From Verrucomicrobiales bacterium (GTDB taxonomy: Bacteria > Verrucomicrobiota > Verrucomicrobiia > Verrucomicrobiales > V1-33): a stretch of 64,000 nucleotides of DNA. This document shows, in pieces, positions 34,216 through 43,206 of this stretch. The stretch is taken from contig CANHIJ010000002.1 of the NCBI GenBank assembly GCA_947460575.1, positions 34,397 through 98,396 of the forward strand, in the 5' to 3' direction. Position 1 is the stretch's first letter. Every line of letters starts with the position of its first letter. The notes below the pieces were generated by a model, which saw only the letters and a program-made list of their open reading frames with translations, was not told where the DNA came from and made no database searches. The translations under genes were made by a program, and so were the position numbers.

Positions 34216-37200
34216 TCAGTTTTTCGTAATGGTTTCGTCTAAATTGAGCAAGTTGCTCGCCAGCGCGATCCAGGCCGCCGCCTCCCCAGCCCCCGCCGCT
34301 CCCGCCGCCACATCCCCACTCCGCAGCATCGCCGCCGCCCCCTCCGCATCCCCCGCATACGAGCGCCGCAGCTCCCCGAGCAATTTCTCAAGCACCGCCG
34401 CCTCCCGCTCTCCCGGTGCCCGCCCCGCGGCGAGCCGGAATCCCCAAGCCAGCCGCGCCGCATCCCCCGCGCCCCCCTCGGCCTGCATCCGCTGCCCCAA
34501 ATGCCCCGCCGCCCGCAGCAGCGCCGGTTCGTTCATCAAAGCTAGGGCCTGCAGCGGCGTATTTGTGCGCGACCTCCGCACGCAGCCCGATTCCCGATCT
34601 GGCACATCCAGAACATTCATCACCGGATGCGGCACCGTCCGCTTCCAAAAGGTATAAAGGCTGCGCCGATAGCGCGCATCGCCCTCACTCACGACCCACT
34701 TGGTCCCAGGATAAGCCGCATCCACCACCACTCCCTTGTACAGGTCCTCCGGCTGGTCCGGAAAAACGCTCGGCCCCCCCAACCGCTCCCGCAAGAGCCC
34801 GCTCACCGCCAGGGCGTGGTCCCGGATCATCTCCGCCGCCAAGCGCAGCCGCGGCCCGCGCCCCAACCAGCGATTCTCCGGATCCCGCGCCACCAAATCC
34901 GCCGAAACGCGCGAATCCTGCCGGTACGTCGCCGACAGCACGATCGAGCGCATCAAGGCCTTCACATTCCAGCCCCCCTCGACGAAATCGCGCGCCAGCC
35001 AATCCAACAATTCTGGATGCCGCGGGTACTCCGACTGAAACCCAAAGTCCTCCGAGGTCTTCACCAATCCCGTGCCGAAAACCTGCTGCCAAAAGCGATT
35101 CACCACCACCCGCGCCGTTAGGGGATGCTCCGGCTGGGTCAGCCACCGCGCCAAGCCCAGGCGGTTCTTCGGGGCCCCCGTCGGCCAGGCTCCCAACAAC
35201 TCTTCCGGCACCCCCGGCGTCACCACCTCGCCTGGGGCATCGTACCGGCCGCGCCGCAACACATGCGTCGGCCGCACCTCCGCCAATTCCTCCATCACCA
35301 TCACACTGGGAAAACCCCGCTTCATCTCCAGCCGCTCCGCTTCCAACCCCCGCAGCGCCCGCTCCGCCGCCGCCGTCCTCGGCTGATGCCGCCGCACGAC
35401 CGCCTGCAGCCGCTCCAACTGCCCCAGCGCCGCCGCCATGCCCTCCGGCCCTCGCAGCAATCGCACATAAACCCCATCCGCCAAATCCCCTATCTCTTCC
35501 GCCCCCAGGGCCCGCGGCCAGGCTCGCACATCTGCCAACTCCCCACAAAAAGCATCCGGCTTGGCCCCGCTCGCCGACCCCATCCGCAGCCCCTTGGCGC
35601 CCACGCCCCCCGTTAGGCCATCGTGCCGCACCACCACCTCGCTTTCCCTCCCATCGATGTAAACCCGCCACCCCGCTGCCTGATCCTTGCCGCCATTGAC
35701 CACCGCTATCTGCTGCCACAAACCCGGCCGGATCCGCTCCGCCGACTCCAACTGAATCGCATAAGCCGGCCACTTCTGCGCCACCCGCACTTCCACCCCG
35801 CCCGCCGCCGTGAGGCGCACTTCCAGCCCCTGTCCGTGGGAAGACGAACTTTCCACCACCCCATATTCCATGTTAGAAAAAAGCACCCCAGTCCCACCCT
35901 CCCAACGCACCGCCGCCTGCCACGTCCAAGGCTGCTGACTCGCCGCCCCAAAATGCCCCGGCTCCAGCTGCCAGCCCTCGCTCGGAAACGCCATCACCGG
36001 CCCCAACGCCGCGTCCTCCGCCACCCGCACCTGCCCCCCCAGGCTCGGCTCCAGCTTGTGCGCATTGACCCACTGCTCACCCCGCCGCTCCACCCGCAAT
36101 ACCGCCCCACTCGGCTCCGCCACCTCCGGCACCCCAGCCTGCAACCAAGCCAAAACCTCCCCCAGTGGACGCCCCTCCACCTCCCCCTTCGGCAACCCTC
36201 GCCGCGCTTCCTCAATCCGTCCCTCCAAGACCTGCAAGGCCTCCTGCTGCACTTCCGTAGGCGCCGCCATCAACGGCGCCGCATTCCCCACCCGACCGTC
36301 CTCACCCCACTCCGGCACCTGATTGAAGAAGGCATACAAGCGATAGTAATCCACCGCCGTCACCGGATCATATTTGTGGTCGTGACAACGGCTGCACTCC
36401 ATCGTCAAACCTAACCAACTCATCCCCAAGGTGCGTACCCGATCCGCCACATACTCCACGCGATACTCCTCATCAATAATCCCGCCCTCGGAGTTGATCA
36501 CATGGTTGCGCCCGTAGCCCGTCGCCAGGCGGTCGTCCAGGGTCGCCTCCGGCAAGAGATCCCCCGCCAACTGCTTGGCAATGAATTGATCATAGGGCAA
36601 ATTCTGGTTAAAGGCCTCAATCACCCAATCCCGCCAGCGCCACATCGAGCGCATGGAGTCGTTATTAAACCCGTGCGTATCCGCATAGCGCGCCACATCC
36701 AACCACTCTGCGGCCATGCGCTCCCCATGGCGCGGCGAAGCCAATAGCCGATCCGTCTCCTCCCGGTAAGCCGACTCCCCCCGCGCCCCCACCGCCGCCA
36801 CAAAGGCGTCTAACTCCGCCAGCGAAGGCGCCAAACCCGTGAGATCAAAAGCAGCCCGGCGCAACCACGCGCTCGGCGCCGCCTCCGCGGTCGGCCGCAA
36901 GTTTTCCCGCGCCAGCCCCTGCCGCACCCAGGCATCCCAGGGCTCCCGATCCCATGGCGCCGCCGTCGGCAAGGCCGCTCGCTGCGGCGGCACAAAGGCC
37001 CAATGCTTTTCATATGCCGCCCCCTCCGCAATCCACTGCCGCACCAAGGCGATCTGCTCCCGACTGACCCGGCGATGCGAGGTCGGCGGCGGCATCTGTT
37101 CCTCGGGATCAGACGACTCCAGGCGCTGCAACAAACGGCTTTCCTCCGGCTTGCCCGGCACCAGCGCCGCCCCATCTTCCAGCAACGCCGTCGCCCCCTC

Positions 37201-37374
37201 CACTGTGTCCAACCGCAAGTCCGCCTTCCGCTTGCTGGCATCCTGCCCATGGCAGTGAAAACAGTTTTCCGAAAGGATCGGGCGGATGTCGCGATTGAAA
37301 CGCAGCGGCTCGGCCAGAGCCGGCGCCGCCAGCCCAGCCCAACTCAGCCAGGCCGCTAGCAGGGAAAATCTCAT
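34216..37374 (-). CDS. PSCyt1-PSCyt2(DUF1549)-PSD1(DUF1553) protein with internal LamG-like domain
   Basis: Exported protein of 1052 residues. A signal peptide (ending PALAE) leads directly into the cytochrome-like domain with haem motif CFHCHG near residue 38 and the MPPP stretch that supplies the distal ligand in this family. DUF1549 follows (EWLDVARYADTHGFNND; CSRCHDHKYDPVT). A LamG/concanavalin-like insert covers about residues 430-620 (WTWQAAVRWEGGTGVLFSN, WRVYIDGRES, GELADVRAWPRAL). The C-terminal DUF1553 domain has RVVVNRFWQQVFG, LLDWLARDFVEGGWNVKAL and LSATYRQDSRV. It is first in the operon with DUF1501 and is divergent from the PAS-AraC regulator across 69 bases, so that regulator probably controls it. 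Confidence 0.92.
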   Translation of the reverse strand: MRFSLLAAWLSWAGLAAPALAEPLRFNRDIRPILSENCFHCHGQDASKRKADLRLDTVEGATALLEDGAALVPGKPEESRLLQRLESSDPEEQMPPPTSHRRVSREQIALVRQWIAEGAAYEKHWAFVPPQRAALPTAAPWDREPWDAWVRQGLARENLRPTAEAAPSAWLRRAAFDLTGLAPSLAELDAFVAAVGARGESAYREETDRLLASPRHGERMAAEWLDVARYADTHGFNNDSMRSMWRWRDWVIEAFNQNLPYDQFIAKQLAGDLLPEATLDDRLATGYGRNHVINSEGGIIDEEYRVEYVADRVRTLGMSWLGLTMECSRCHDHKYDPVTAVDYYRLYAFFNQVPEWGEDGRVGNAAPLMAAPTEVQQEALQVLEGRIEEARRGLPKGEVEGRPLGEVLAWLQAGVPEVAEPSGAVLRVERRGEQWVNAHKLEPSLGGQVRVAEDAALGPVMAFPSEGWQLEPGHFGAASQQPWTWQAAVRWEGGTGVLFSNMEYGVVESSSSHGQGLEVRLTAAGGVEVRVAQKWPAYAIQLESAERIRPGLWQQIAVVNGGKDQAAGWRVYIDGRESEVVVRHDGLTGGVGAKGLRMGSASGAKPDAFCGELADVRAWPRALGAEEIGDLADGVYVRLLRGPEGMAAALGQLERLQAVVRRHQPRTAAAERALRGLEAERLEMKRGFPSVMVMEELAEVRPTHVLRRGRYDAPGEVVTPGVPEELLGAWPTGAPKNRLGLARWLTQPEHPLTARVVVNRFWQQVFGTGLVKTSEDFGFQSEYPRHPELLDWLARDFVEGGWNVKALMRSIVLSATYRQDSRVSADLVARDPENRWLGRGPRLRLAAEMIRDHALAVSGLLRERLGGPSVFPDQPEDLYKGVVVDAAYPGTKWVVSEGDARYRRSLYTFWKRTVPHPVMNVLDVPDRESGCVRRSRTNTPLQALALMNEPALLRAAGHLGQRMQAEGGAGDAARLAWGFRLAAGRAPGEREAAVLEKLLGELRRSYAGDAEGAAAMLRSGDVAAGAAGAGEAAAWIALASNLLNLDETITKN

Positions 37375-37443
37375 GTCCCCATCCTAAACCGCCGCCCGCC
37401 ATCATTCTTGTAGCACCCTGCCGAAAATTGGTAAATTCAACGC

Positions 37444-38259
37444 ATGGTCCCGCCCCCCGCCTTCCGCCCCGATTCCCTGCGCCGCTGCTTCGAGCAAGCC
37501 CTCCCCCTGCTCGACCTCCTGCCCGATGTCCTCGTCTTCGCCAAGGACCAACACCACCGTTTCGTCCTCGCCAACGAAGCCGAATGGCGCATGCAAGGCT
37601 GTACTTGCGAAGCCGAAATGCTCGGCCGCACCGACCACCACTTCCACCCCCCAGCCCTCGCCCAACGCTACATCGAAGAAGACCTCCAAGTCATGCGCCG
37701 CGGCGAAGCCATCCTCCATCAAGTCTGGCTGGTGCCCCATGCCGAAGGCACCCCGTTTTGGTATGTCTGCAGCAAACTCCCCCTCCGCGACGCCCAGCAA
37801 AAAGTCGTCGGCATCGCCGGTCTCATGCGGCCCTACGAGCGCGCCGGCTCCGCCCCCGAGGAATACCGCCGCCTCCTCCCCGCCCTCCAATTCGCCAGCC
37901 AACACTTCGCCGAACCCCTTGCCGTCAGCCAACTCGCCGTCCAGGCCGGACTCTCCACCAGCCAGTTCCAGCGCGAATTCCGCCGCGTCTTCAACATGAC
38001 CCCAGGCGCCTACCTCACCCAAGTGCGCCTCCAGGCCGCCCGCCACCTCCTCGCCCACTCCCCCCAACCCCTCAGCGCCATCGCCCTCGACTGTGGCTTT
38101 CACGACCAAAGCCACTTCACCAAGCGCTTTCAAGCCGCCACCGGCCTCGGCCCCAGAGCCTACCGCCGTCGCTTCGCCCCCTCCCCCGGCCAGCACCGCC
38201 CCCCGCTCACCGGAGCCGCTTGCCCTCCGCCCCGCACCACCCATACTGACCCCACGTGA
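37444..38259 (+). CDS. AraC family transcriptional regulator with N-terminal PAS domain
   Basis: 271 residues. Residues of about 15-140 form a PAS fold (LLPDVLVFAKDQHHRFVLAN, MLGRTDHHFHP, VVGIAGLMRPYE). The C-terminal 100 residues are the two-helix-turn-helix AraC DNA-binding domain (LAVSQLAVQAGLSTSQFQREF; IALDCGFHDQSHFTKRFQAATG). A PAS sensor fused to AraC is a common arrangement beside DUF1501/PSD1 operons in Verrucomicrobiota. Its divergent position suggests that it controls the operon at 32.8-37.4 kb from the 69-base shared gap; the signal sensed is unknown. The stop overlaps the GTG of alr by four bases, so the racemase is translationally coupled to the regulator. Confidence 0.92.
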   Translation: MVPPPAFRPDSLRRCFEQALPLLDLLPDVLVFAKDQHHRFVLANEAEWRMQGCTCEAEMLGRTDHHFHPPALAQRYIEEDLQVMRRGEAILHQVWLVPHAEGTPFWYVCSKLPLRDAQQKVVGIAGLMRPYERAGSAPEEYRRLLPALQFASQHFAEPLAVSQLAVQAGLSTSQFQREFRRVFNMTPGAYLTQVRLQAARHLLAHSPQPLSAIALDCGFHDQSHFTKRFQAATGLGPRAYRRRFAPSPGQHRPPLTGAACPPPRTTHTDPT

Positions 38260-39416
38260 CTGCCCCCGCCGCCCTCCCCTTCGACCCCGCCGCTCCCCCC
38301 GGGCGCACCTGGGTCGAGATCGATTTGGCCGCCCTGCGCCACAATTGCCAGGCCGCTCAGGCCTGCTGCCCCAGCCCCGCAAAATCTCTCATCGCCGTAG
38401 TCAAAGCCGACGCCTACGGGTTCGGCATGCTCCCGGTGGCTCACGCCCTAGCAGATCTCGTGCGCGCCTTCGCGGTGGCCAATCTCGCCGAAGCCCGAGC
38501 CCTCCGCGCCGACGGCATCGCCCTCCCCATCTACCTCCTCAGCCCAGCCCTCCCCCACGAACAGCAAGCCATCGCCGACGACGGCTTCTGCCCCCCCATT
38601 TCCCAACAAAGCGAGGTCGCCCGCTTCGCCGCCGCCGCCGCCCACCGCTCCTCCCCCCTCCCCGTCCACCTCGTCGTCGACACCGGCATGGGCCGCATCG
38701 GGGCCCTCCCGCACGAAGCCCCCGCCCTCCTCCAGTCCATCCTCTCCTGCCCACAGCTCGCCCTCGACAGCATCGCCTCCCACTTCCCCTCCGCCGACGA
38801 AGACCCCCTCGCCACCCGCCTCCAGGCCGACCGCCTAACTCTCCTGATCGACCGCCTCCGCGCCCAGGGTTTTCCCCTCCCCCCCACCCACCTCGCCAAC
38901 AGCGCCGCTCTCAGCACCCGCCCAACCCTCGGCGGCGATTGGACCCGCGTCGGCCTAATGCTCTACGGCGTCGCCCCCCGCCCCTCAGCCCAGGCAGACC
39001 TCCTAACCGTGCTCACCTGGAAAACCCGCGTCGCCTTGGTCCGCGCCTTGCCCCCAGGACACGGCATCAGCTATGGGAGCGCCTTCGTCACCGCCCGCCC
39101 CACCACCCTCGTCACCCTCCCCGTCGGATACGCCGACGGCTTCCCCCGGCAGGCCTCCGGCCAAGGTGCCGCCGTCCTCCTCGGCGGCCAGCCCTGCCCC
39201 GTGCTTGGGCGCGTCACCATGGACCAAATCATGGTCGACGCCACCGACCTCCCCACCCCTCCCGAAGTCGGCGACGAAGCCGTCCTCATCGGCTCCCAAG
39301 GCTCCCAGGAAATCACCGCCGCCGCCCTCGCCGCCGCCGGCGGCACCATCGCCTGGGACCTCTTCACCGGCCTGGGAGCCCGGGTGGAGCGCCGCTACTC
39401 CAGCCGCATGTTCTGA
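38256..39416 (+). CDS. alr: alanine racemase
   Basis: Interconverts L- and D-alanine for peptidoglycan; cytoplasmic PLP enzyme of 386 residues (family norm about 360-380). The PLP-binding Lys50 is in VVKADAYGFG; the second catalytic base, Tyr, is in GISYGSAF; DTGMGRIG and the C-terminal DQIMVDATDLP / GDEAVLIG segments are also diagnostic. GTG is the start because it overlaps the regulator's TGA (GTGA). The 3' end overlaps the convergent lipoprotein gene by 22 bases. An alr coupled to a PAS-AraC regulator is unusual and probably reflects compaction rather than function. Confidence 0.95.
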   Translation: MTAPAALPFDPAAPPGRTWVEIDLAALRHNCQAAQACCPSPAKSLIAVVKADAYGFGMLPVAHALADLVRAFAVANLAEARALRADGIALPIYLLSPALPHEQQAIADDGFCPPISQQSEVARFAAAAAHRSSPLPVHLVVDTGMGRIGALPHEAPALLQSILSCPQLALDSIASHFPSADEDPLATRLQADRLTLLIDRLRAQGFPLPPTHLANSAALSTRPTLGGDWTRVGLMLYGVAPRPSAQADLLTVLTWKTRVALVRALPPGHGISYGSAFVTARPTTLVTLPVGYADGFPRQASGQGAAVLLGGQPCPVLGRVTMDQIMVDATDLPTPPEVGDEAVLIGSQGSQEITAAALAAAGGTIAWDLFTGLGARVERRYSSRMF

Positions 39417-39808
39417 TCCAACTCCGCGTCCATTTCCCGCTCCTTGGGCTGCGGTTGTTTGTCGGGCGGGACGATTTTGATGTTTTCAAAGTTCACATAG
39501 CCAATCTCCAAATCTTCATTCTTGACCCGCGCCCAACCGTCCCCCGCCGAGGCGTCGAGCAACTGCACGATGTGCCCGTGCATCAAAAAGCGATTGGGCA
39601 GCACATCGGTGAAATTGGGTATGTTGCGGTAAAATCCATTCAAGCTCCCCTTCAACCGGTAGTAGCCTCCCGTCTGCGCCATCGGCGCCGGATCCCCCAA
39701 GCGCGCCATCTCCCGCGACTCCACCGTGTCCCGCTTCTTTCCTGCCGAGCGGCAAGCGACCCCACTTCCTAGCCCTAAGGCCACCAATACTAGCAATAGC
39801 GATTTCAT
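39395..39808 (-). CDS. lipoprotein with SH3-like domain
   Basis: 137 residues from ATG at 39808. The signal sequence MKSLLLVLVALGLGSGVAC ends in a lipobox-like GVAC, so the mature protein probably starts with a lipidated Cys. The rest (GYYRLKGSLNGFYRNIP, VLPNRFLMHGHIVQLLD, GWARVKNEDLEIGYVNFENI) reads as one small SH3-like barrel with a charged C-terminal tail. SH3-like domains in exported proteins often bind peptidoglycan peptides; this is inference. The frame is open far upstream, antisense to the membrane protein gene, but that part is a shadow. Its 3' end overlaps alr in convergent orientation. Confidence 0.8.
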   Translation of the reverse strand: MKSLLLVLVALGLGSGVACRSAGKKRDTVESREMARLGDPAPMAQTGGYYRLKGSLNGFYRNIPNFTDVLPNRFLMHGHIVQLLDASAGDGWARVKNEDLEIGYVNFENIKIVPPDKQPQPKEREMDAELDQNMRLE

Positions 39809-39949
39809 GAGATAAACAAAAACCCTCCACCGCGGAGGGCACCCCGCACCAAGCCCCTCGCCCGCCACTTTGCAAACGAGGCCTAATTCCCCTGCCCAAC
39901 CCCACTTTCTCGCATTGTGGCCGCCGCGGTTGCCGTGTACCCCCTGACA

Positions 39950-40969
39950 ATGATGTGGAAAAAATGGATCTCCTGCCAAGCCGACCGGGTCCCCTACATG
40001 GCCTTCGAATGGTGGGTGATGCGCGCCTCGCTCGCCCTCTTCGCCCTCCAGTCGACTCCGGCCGGCCTCCCCTACTCTGGCCAGCCTTCCCCCGTCGGCA
40101 TCGCCAAATTCATCGACCTCACCTGGCTCGGACAACCCGGCACCTCCGACTGGATGGCTCCCCTCCTCCTCGTCTTGGCCGCCCTCCTCGCCTTCGGAAT
40201 CGCCCCATTGGTAGGCTCCCTCGGCCTCCTCGCCCTCCACACCGCGGTCGGCACCTTCGCCAATAGCCAAGGCGGCGGCGGCGGCTCCCACCACACCACT
40301 AACCTGGTCGGCCTCATGCTGCTCGGCCAAGTCCTCGCCTGCCTCTACCGCGATGTCGCCGCCCTCCGCCGCGACGGCTTCCGCGGCCTCCGCGCCGTCC
40401 GCCTCGACGACCGGGCCTGGTGCCGCCACCTCGCGCGCCACCCCTCCATTGCCTTCCGCGCCGCCTCCGGCCGCCTCGAGTCCGCGGTCCAAACCTTCCG
40501 CTCTAGCCAAATCCACACCATCCTCCAAATGATGGCCATGAGCTACACTGTGTCCGGCATTTCTAAACTCTGGCGCTCCGAAGGCGCCTGGCTCGCCGAA
40601 ATCCGCAACCTCCCCCTCCAATTCGAAAAAAACCGCCTCAACGAATTCCACGACACCCTGGTCATGCCCGCCCAGACCAGCGCCGACGCCATGGCCGAGG
40701 CCATCAGCCGCCACCCCAACTGGGCCGGGGCCCTCTTCGGCATCGGCCTCTTCCTCGAACTCTTCGCCTGCCTCGCCCTCTGGAACCGCCTCACCCTAGC
40801 GTTCTTCGGACTCAGCCTCATCTCCATGCACGTCATGATCTCCGACCTCATGAACCTCGGGTTCTTCTTCAACAAGTGGGCCCTCCTCCTCTTCTGGGTC
40901 AATCTCCCCTTCTGGTTCTACACCTTCCGCCAGCGCCGCGCCCAGCCCACCTCAAGGCGGTCCGCATAA
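39950..40969 (+). CDS. polytopic membrane protein, HTTM-like
   Basis: 339 residues from ATG 39950 (a GTG at 39917 would add 11 residues). Six or so hydrophobic segments are visible, with HHTTNLVGLMLLGQVLACLY and MMAMSYTVSGISKLWRSEGAW in the middle. The pattern of a membrane helix containing SGISKL followed by a Trp and Gly/Ala recalls the HTTM domain (membrane domain of vitamin-K-dependent gamma-carboxylases) and DoxX-like proteins, but the match is by eye only. A soluble loop at about 240-270 separates the last two helices. A small gene follows after 12 bases and is likely co-transcribed. Confidence 0.6.
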   Translation: MMWKKWISCQADRVPYMAFEWWVMRASLALFALQSTPAGLPYSGQPSPVGIAKFIDLTWLGQPGTSDWMAPLLLVLAALLAFGIAPLVGSLGLLALHTAVGTFANSQGGGGGSHHTTNLVGLMLLGQVLACLYRDVAALRRDGFRGLRAVRLDDRAWCRHLARHPSIAFRAASGRLESAVQTFRSSQIHTILQMMAMSYTVSGISKLWRSEGAWLAEIRNLPLQFEKNRLNEFHDTLVMPAQTSADAMAEAISRHPNWAGALFGIGLFLELFACLALWNRLTLAFFGLSLISMHVMISDLMNLGFFFNKWALLLFWVNLPFWFYTFRQRRAQPTSRRSA

Positions 40970-40981
40970 CAATCTTAATCC

Positions 40982-41239
40982 ATGCCCCCCGACCCCTCTC
41001 TCCTGCCCCTCCTGCCCCTCCTGGCCCTCCTCCAGCAGCGCCGCGCCGTCATCGCCGACCACCCCTGGCGCGACCGCGATGCCCCTGCCCACCTCGCCGC
41101 TTTGCAGGCCATCTCCGAAGCTATTCTAGCTGAACACCAAGTCCTCCGCCCCCAACTCCCCCCGCGCCTCCAACACTACCTCGCCCAGTGCAGCTTCGAC
41201 AAGGCCGCCGCCTGGATTGAATCCGGCGGCCAAGCCTGA
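40982..41239 (+). CDS. small conserved-looking protein of unknown function (85 residues)
   Basis: 85 residues, 12 bases downstream of the HTTM-like gene and 15 bases before the convergent ybaB. The product starts with a Leu-rich helix and then has amphipathic helices (HLAALQAISEAILAEHQVL; RLQHYLAQCSFDKAAAWIE). Codon choice shows the strong C-ending bias of accepted genes in this window, which supports real coding. No signal peptide, and no family recognised. Confidence 0.6.
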   Translation: MPPDPSLLPLLPLLALLQQRRAVIADHPWRDRDAPAHLAALQAISEAILAEHQVLRPQLPPRLQHYLAQCSFDKAAAWIESGGQA

Positions 41240-41254
41240 GCCTCCCCCGCGCCC

Positions 41255-41566
41255 TCAAAGGCCCAAGCCCGGCGGCAACCCCAGACCCGCCGTGACCTTC
41301 TGCATCTCTGCAGCTGCCATCTCCTGACCTTTAGCCATGGCTTGGCGCACCGCCGTGACCACCAGATCCTCCAGCATCTCCACGTCGTCAGCCCGCACCA
41401 CCGAGGGATCAATCCGGATCGACAACACCTCCCCAGCCCCCGTGGCCGTGACGCTGATTTTTCCGGCAACACTCACCTCCACGGTGCGCAAAGCTAACTC
41501 CGCCTGCAAGTTCTGCATCTTGCCCTGCATCTGCTGGGCCTGCTTCATCATTTTAGCGATATCCAT
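41255..41566 (-). CDS. YbaB/EbfC family nucleoid-associated protein
   Basis: 103-residue cytoplasmic DNA-binding protein. The N-terminal helix MDIAKMMKQAQQMQGKMQNLQ and the core VSVAGKISVTATGAGEVLSIRIDP are the family hallmarks; the C-terminal helix carries AVRQAMAKGQEMAAAEMQKVT. YbaB/EbfC forms dimers that bend DNA. In many bacteria it lies between dnaX and recR, but neither is next to it here. It is convergent with the small gene upstream, with a 15-base gap. Confidence 0.93.
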   Translation of the reverse strand: MDIAKMMKQAQQMQGKMQNLQAELALRTVEVSVAGKISVTATGAGEVLSIRIDPSVVRADDVEMLEDLVVTAVRQAMAKGQEMAAAEMQKVTAGLGLPPGLGL

Positions 41567-41695
41567 AGAAATAAGGAAAATTAAGCCGACCCAAACTCAA
41601 GCGCCAAGCACCTTGGGCCATCTTTAAAAAAATAATAGTTTATATCTGACGCGCCCACCCGCGCCCGGCGCAAGCCGGATTTTCCCGCGCAACCC

Positions 41696-43126
41696 TCACC
41701 GCGCTGCCCCTCCTTCCCCAACGCCGCCCTGCGCCCCTGACAGGGCAGGGTCGTCCAAATCCAAGCGGTAGAGCACTTGGTTGTAATCCCAGCGCGGCGT
41801 CACCTCCGCGTGATCCGCAAACTCCGCCGTGTAGGTGCCCTCGAACAACAGCACCGCGGATCCCTCCGGGGTAAATTCAGGATGCAGCCGGGGATTGTAA
41901 AACGTGTAGTTCCGGTGGCTCACGACCTTTACCGCCGGACCCCAAGGCCCCGTCGGCGCAGGCGCTTCCGCATACCACAACTCCCCGAACGCAGACGGCT
42001 TGCCCTTGGCCTCCATAAAGACTGTCACCCAGCGCTTCCTCCAAGCATTCCAGGCGATGGAACCGCTGTGCGGCCGCACTGCTCCCCCCCCGCCCGCCGC
42101 CGCCACGCTTTCCTGCGGTCGCAGCGACTCCCAACCCGCGGCGTCCTGCCAGGCCTCAAACGAATCCACGCACCGAAAATGAGGAAAGGGGTTTCCTAGC
42201 AACAACCAGGCCTTTCCCGCCGCGTCTGTCCAGCGCGCGGGATGCCCCTCTGGCACCAAGGGCCGCTCCGGCACCTCCGCGCTCTTCGTCCACACCACCC
42301 GCTCCTGGCGAAACTGCTCCGCGGCCTCATCCCAAACGCACAGCCCACATTGATAGGCCTCGAGGTGGTTGCGCACTTTGATATACGTGCCCACCAAATG
42401 CTCGCCCCCCGCCTGGTCCCGCAGACTGGCCAGCCCCGAAACCCAGGTCGGCCCCGCGCCCGGCATCTTGGCAATCCCGCGCGGCACCCCCTGCCCGTCC
42501 CTGAATCCAGCAAAGCTCAGCCGCAGCGGCGGTTCCAGGGAAGCCAAGGGCGCCACCGCCGTCGTGGCCCCCGTCATGTCGAAAATCCCCAGCGGATACC
42601 GCGCCAAAGTAGTATCTCCCCAGGCCCAGAACAGGCGTCCTCGGTACACCGCGGTCTGCACGCTATCGCAACCCACCACCCCAGACTCCGCAGCCTCAAC
42701 CACCGCCCCACAGCGCTGGCTCTCCGCAAAAAGCCCCGCCCCCGTCAAACGCCCCAACCGCCGCGCAATCATCCTCCGCTGCACCTCAAGGCGAAAGGTC
42801 CCTCCCGCCTGCGGCGTGAACCGCAGCCCCTCAATGCCAAACCCATCCGCCCCCACCCCGTAGCCATGGCCCACCACCGTCAACCAAGTCTCCCGCCCCA
42901 TCAATTCCGGCAAATCAAAGGCCGCCACCCCCGCATTGTCCGTGATCAAACGCACTCCATGGGTGGTCCGCAATTCCACCAGCGGCACCGGCCACCCACG
43001 GCCCGCCTCCACCACCTCAATCCGACACGGCTCCCCCGCCGCCACACTCCGCACCCCCCAAAGCCCAATCGCTCCTAGCAAAAAATACACCAAGTCAAGG
43101 CCGGGCCGCCCAGGGGAAAATCTCAT
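41696..43126 (-). CDS. exported propeller-like protein with N-terminal carboxypeptidase-regulatory-like domain
   Basis: 476 residues from ATG 43126, which gives a signal-type N-terminus (DLVYFLLGAIGLWGVRSVAAG); a TTG 36 bases upstream is unlikely. Residues of about 35-110 look like a small beta-sandwich domain (VPLVELRTTHGVRLITDNAG). The rest resembles a five-bladed propeller (VYRGRLFWAWGDTTL, ERPLVPEGHPARWTDAAGKAW, SGSIAWNAWRKRWVTVFMEA, GELWYAEAPAPTGPWGPAV). This is the pattern of DUF4185/GH43-like extracellular proteins. A carbohydrate-related role is plausible, but the catalytic residues cannot be assigned by eye. Isolated single gene. Confidence 0.65.
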   Translation of the reverse strand: MRFSPGRPGLDLVYFLLGAIGLWGVRSVAAGEPCRIEVVEAGRGWPVPLVELRTTHGVRLITDNAGVAAFDLPELMGRETWLTVVGHGYGVGADGFGIEGLRFTPQAGGTFRLEVQRRMIARRLGRLTGAGLFAESQRCGAVVEAAESGVVGCDSVQTAVYRGRLFWAWGDTTLARYPLGIFDMTGATTAVAPLASLEPPLRLSFAGFRDGQGVPRGIAKMPGAGPTWVSGLASLRDQAGGEHLVGTYIKVRNHLEAYQCGLCVWDEAAEQFRQERVVWTKSAEVPERPLVPEGHPARWTDAAGKAWLLLGNPFPHFRCVDSFEAWQDAAGWESLRPQESVAAAGGGGAVRPHSGSIAWNAWRKRWVTVFMEAKGKPSAFGELWYAEAPAPTGPWGPAVKVVSHRNYTFYNPRLHPEFTPEGSAVLLFEGTYTAEFADHAEVTPRWDYNQVLYRLDLDDPALSGAQGGVGEGGAAR

Positions 43127-43206
43127 AGCACCCACTAAACGCCCCAAACTTCCCTCCAGCAAGCCCGCCCCTTGCGCCCCCGCCAGATGTGCCGTTCCTC
43201 CTCCCC

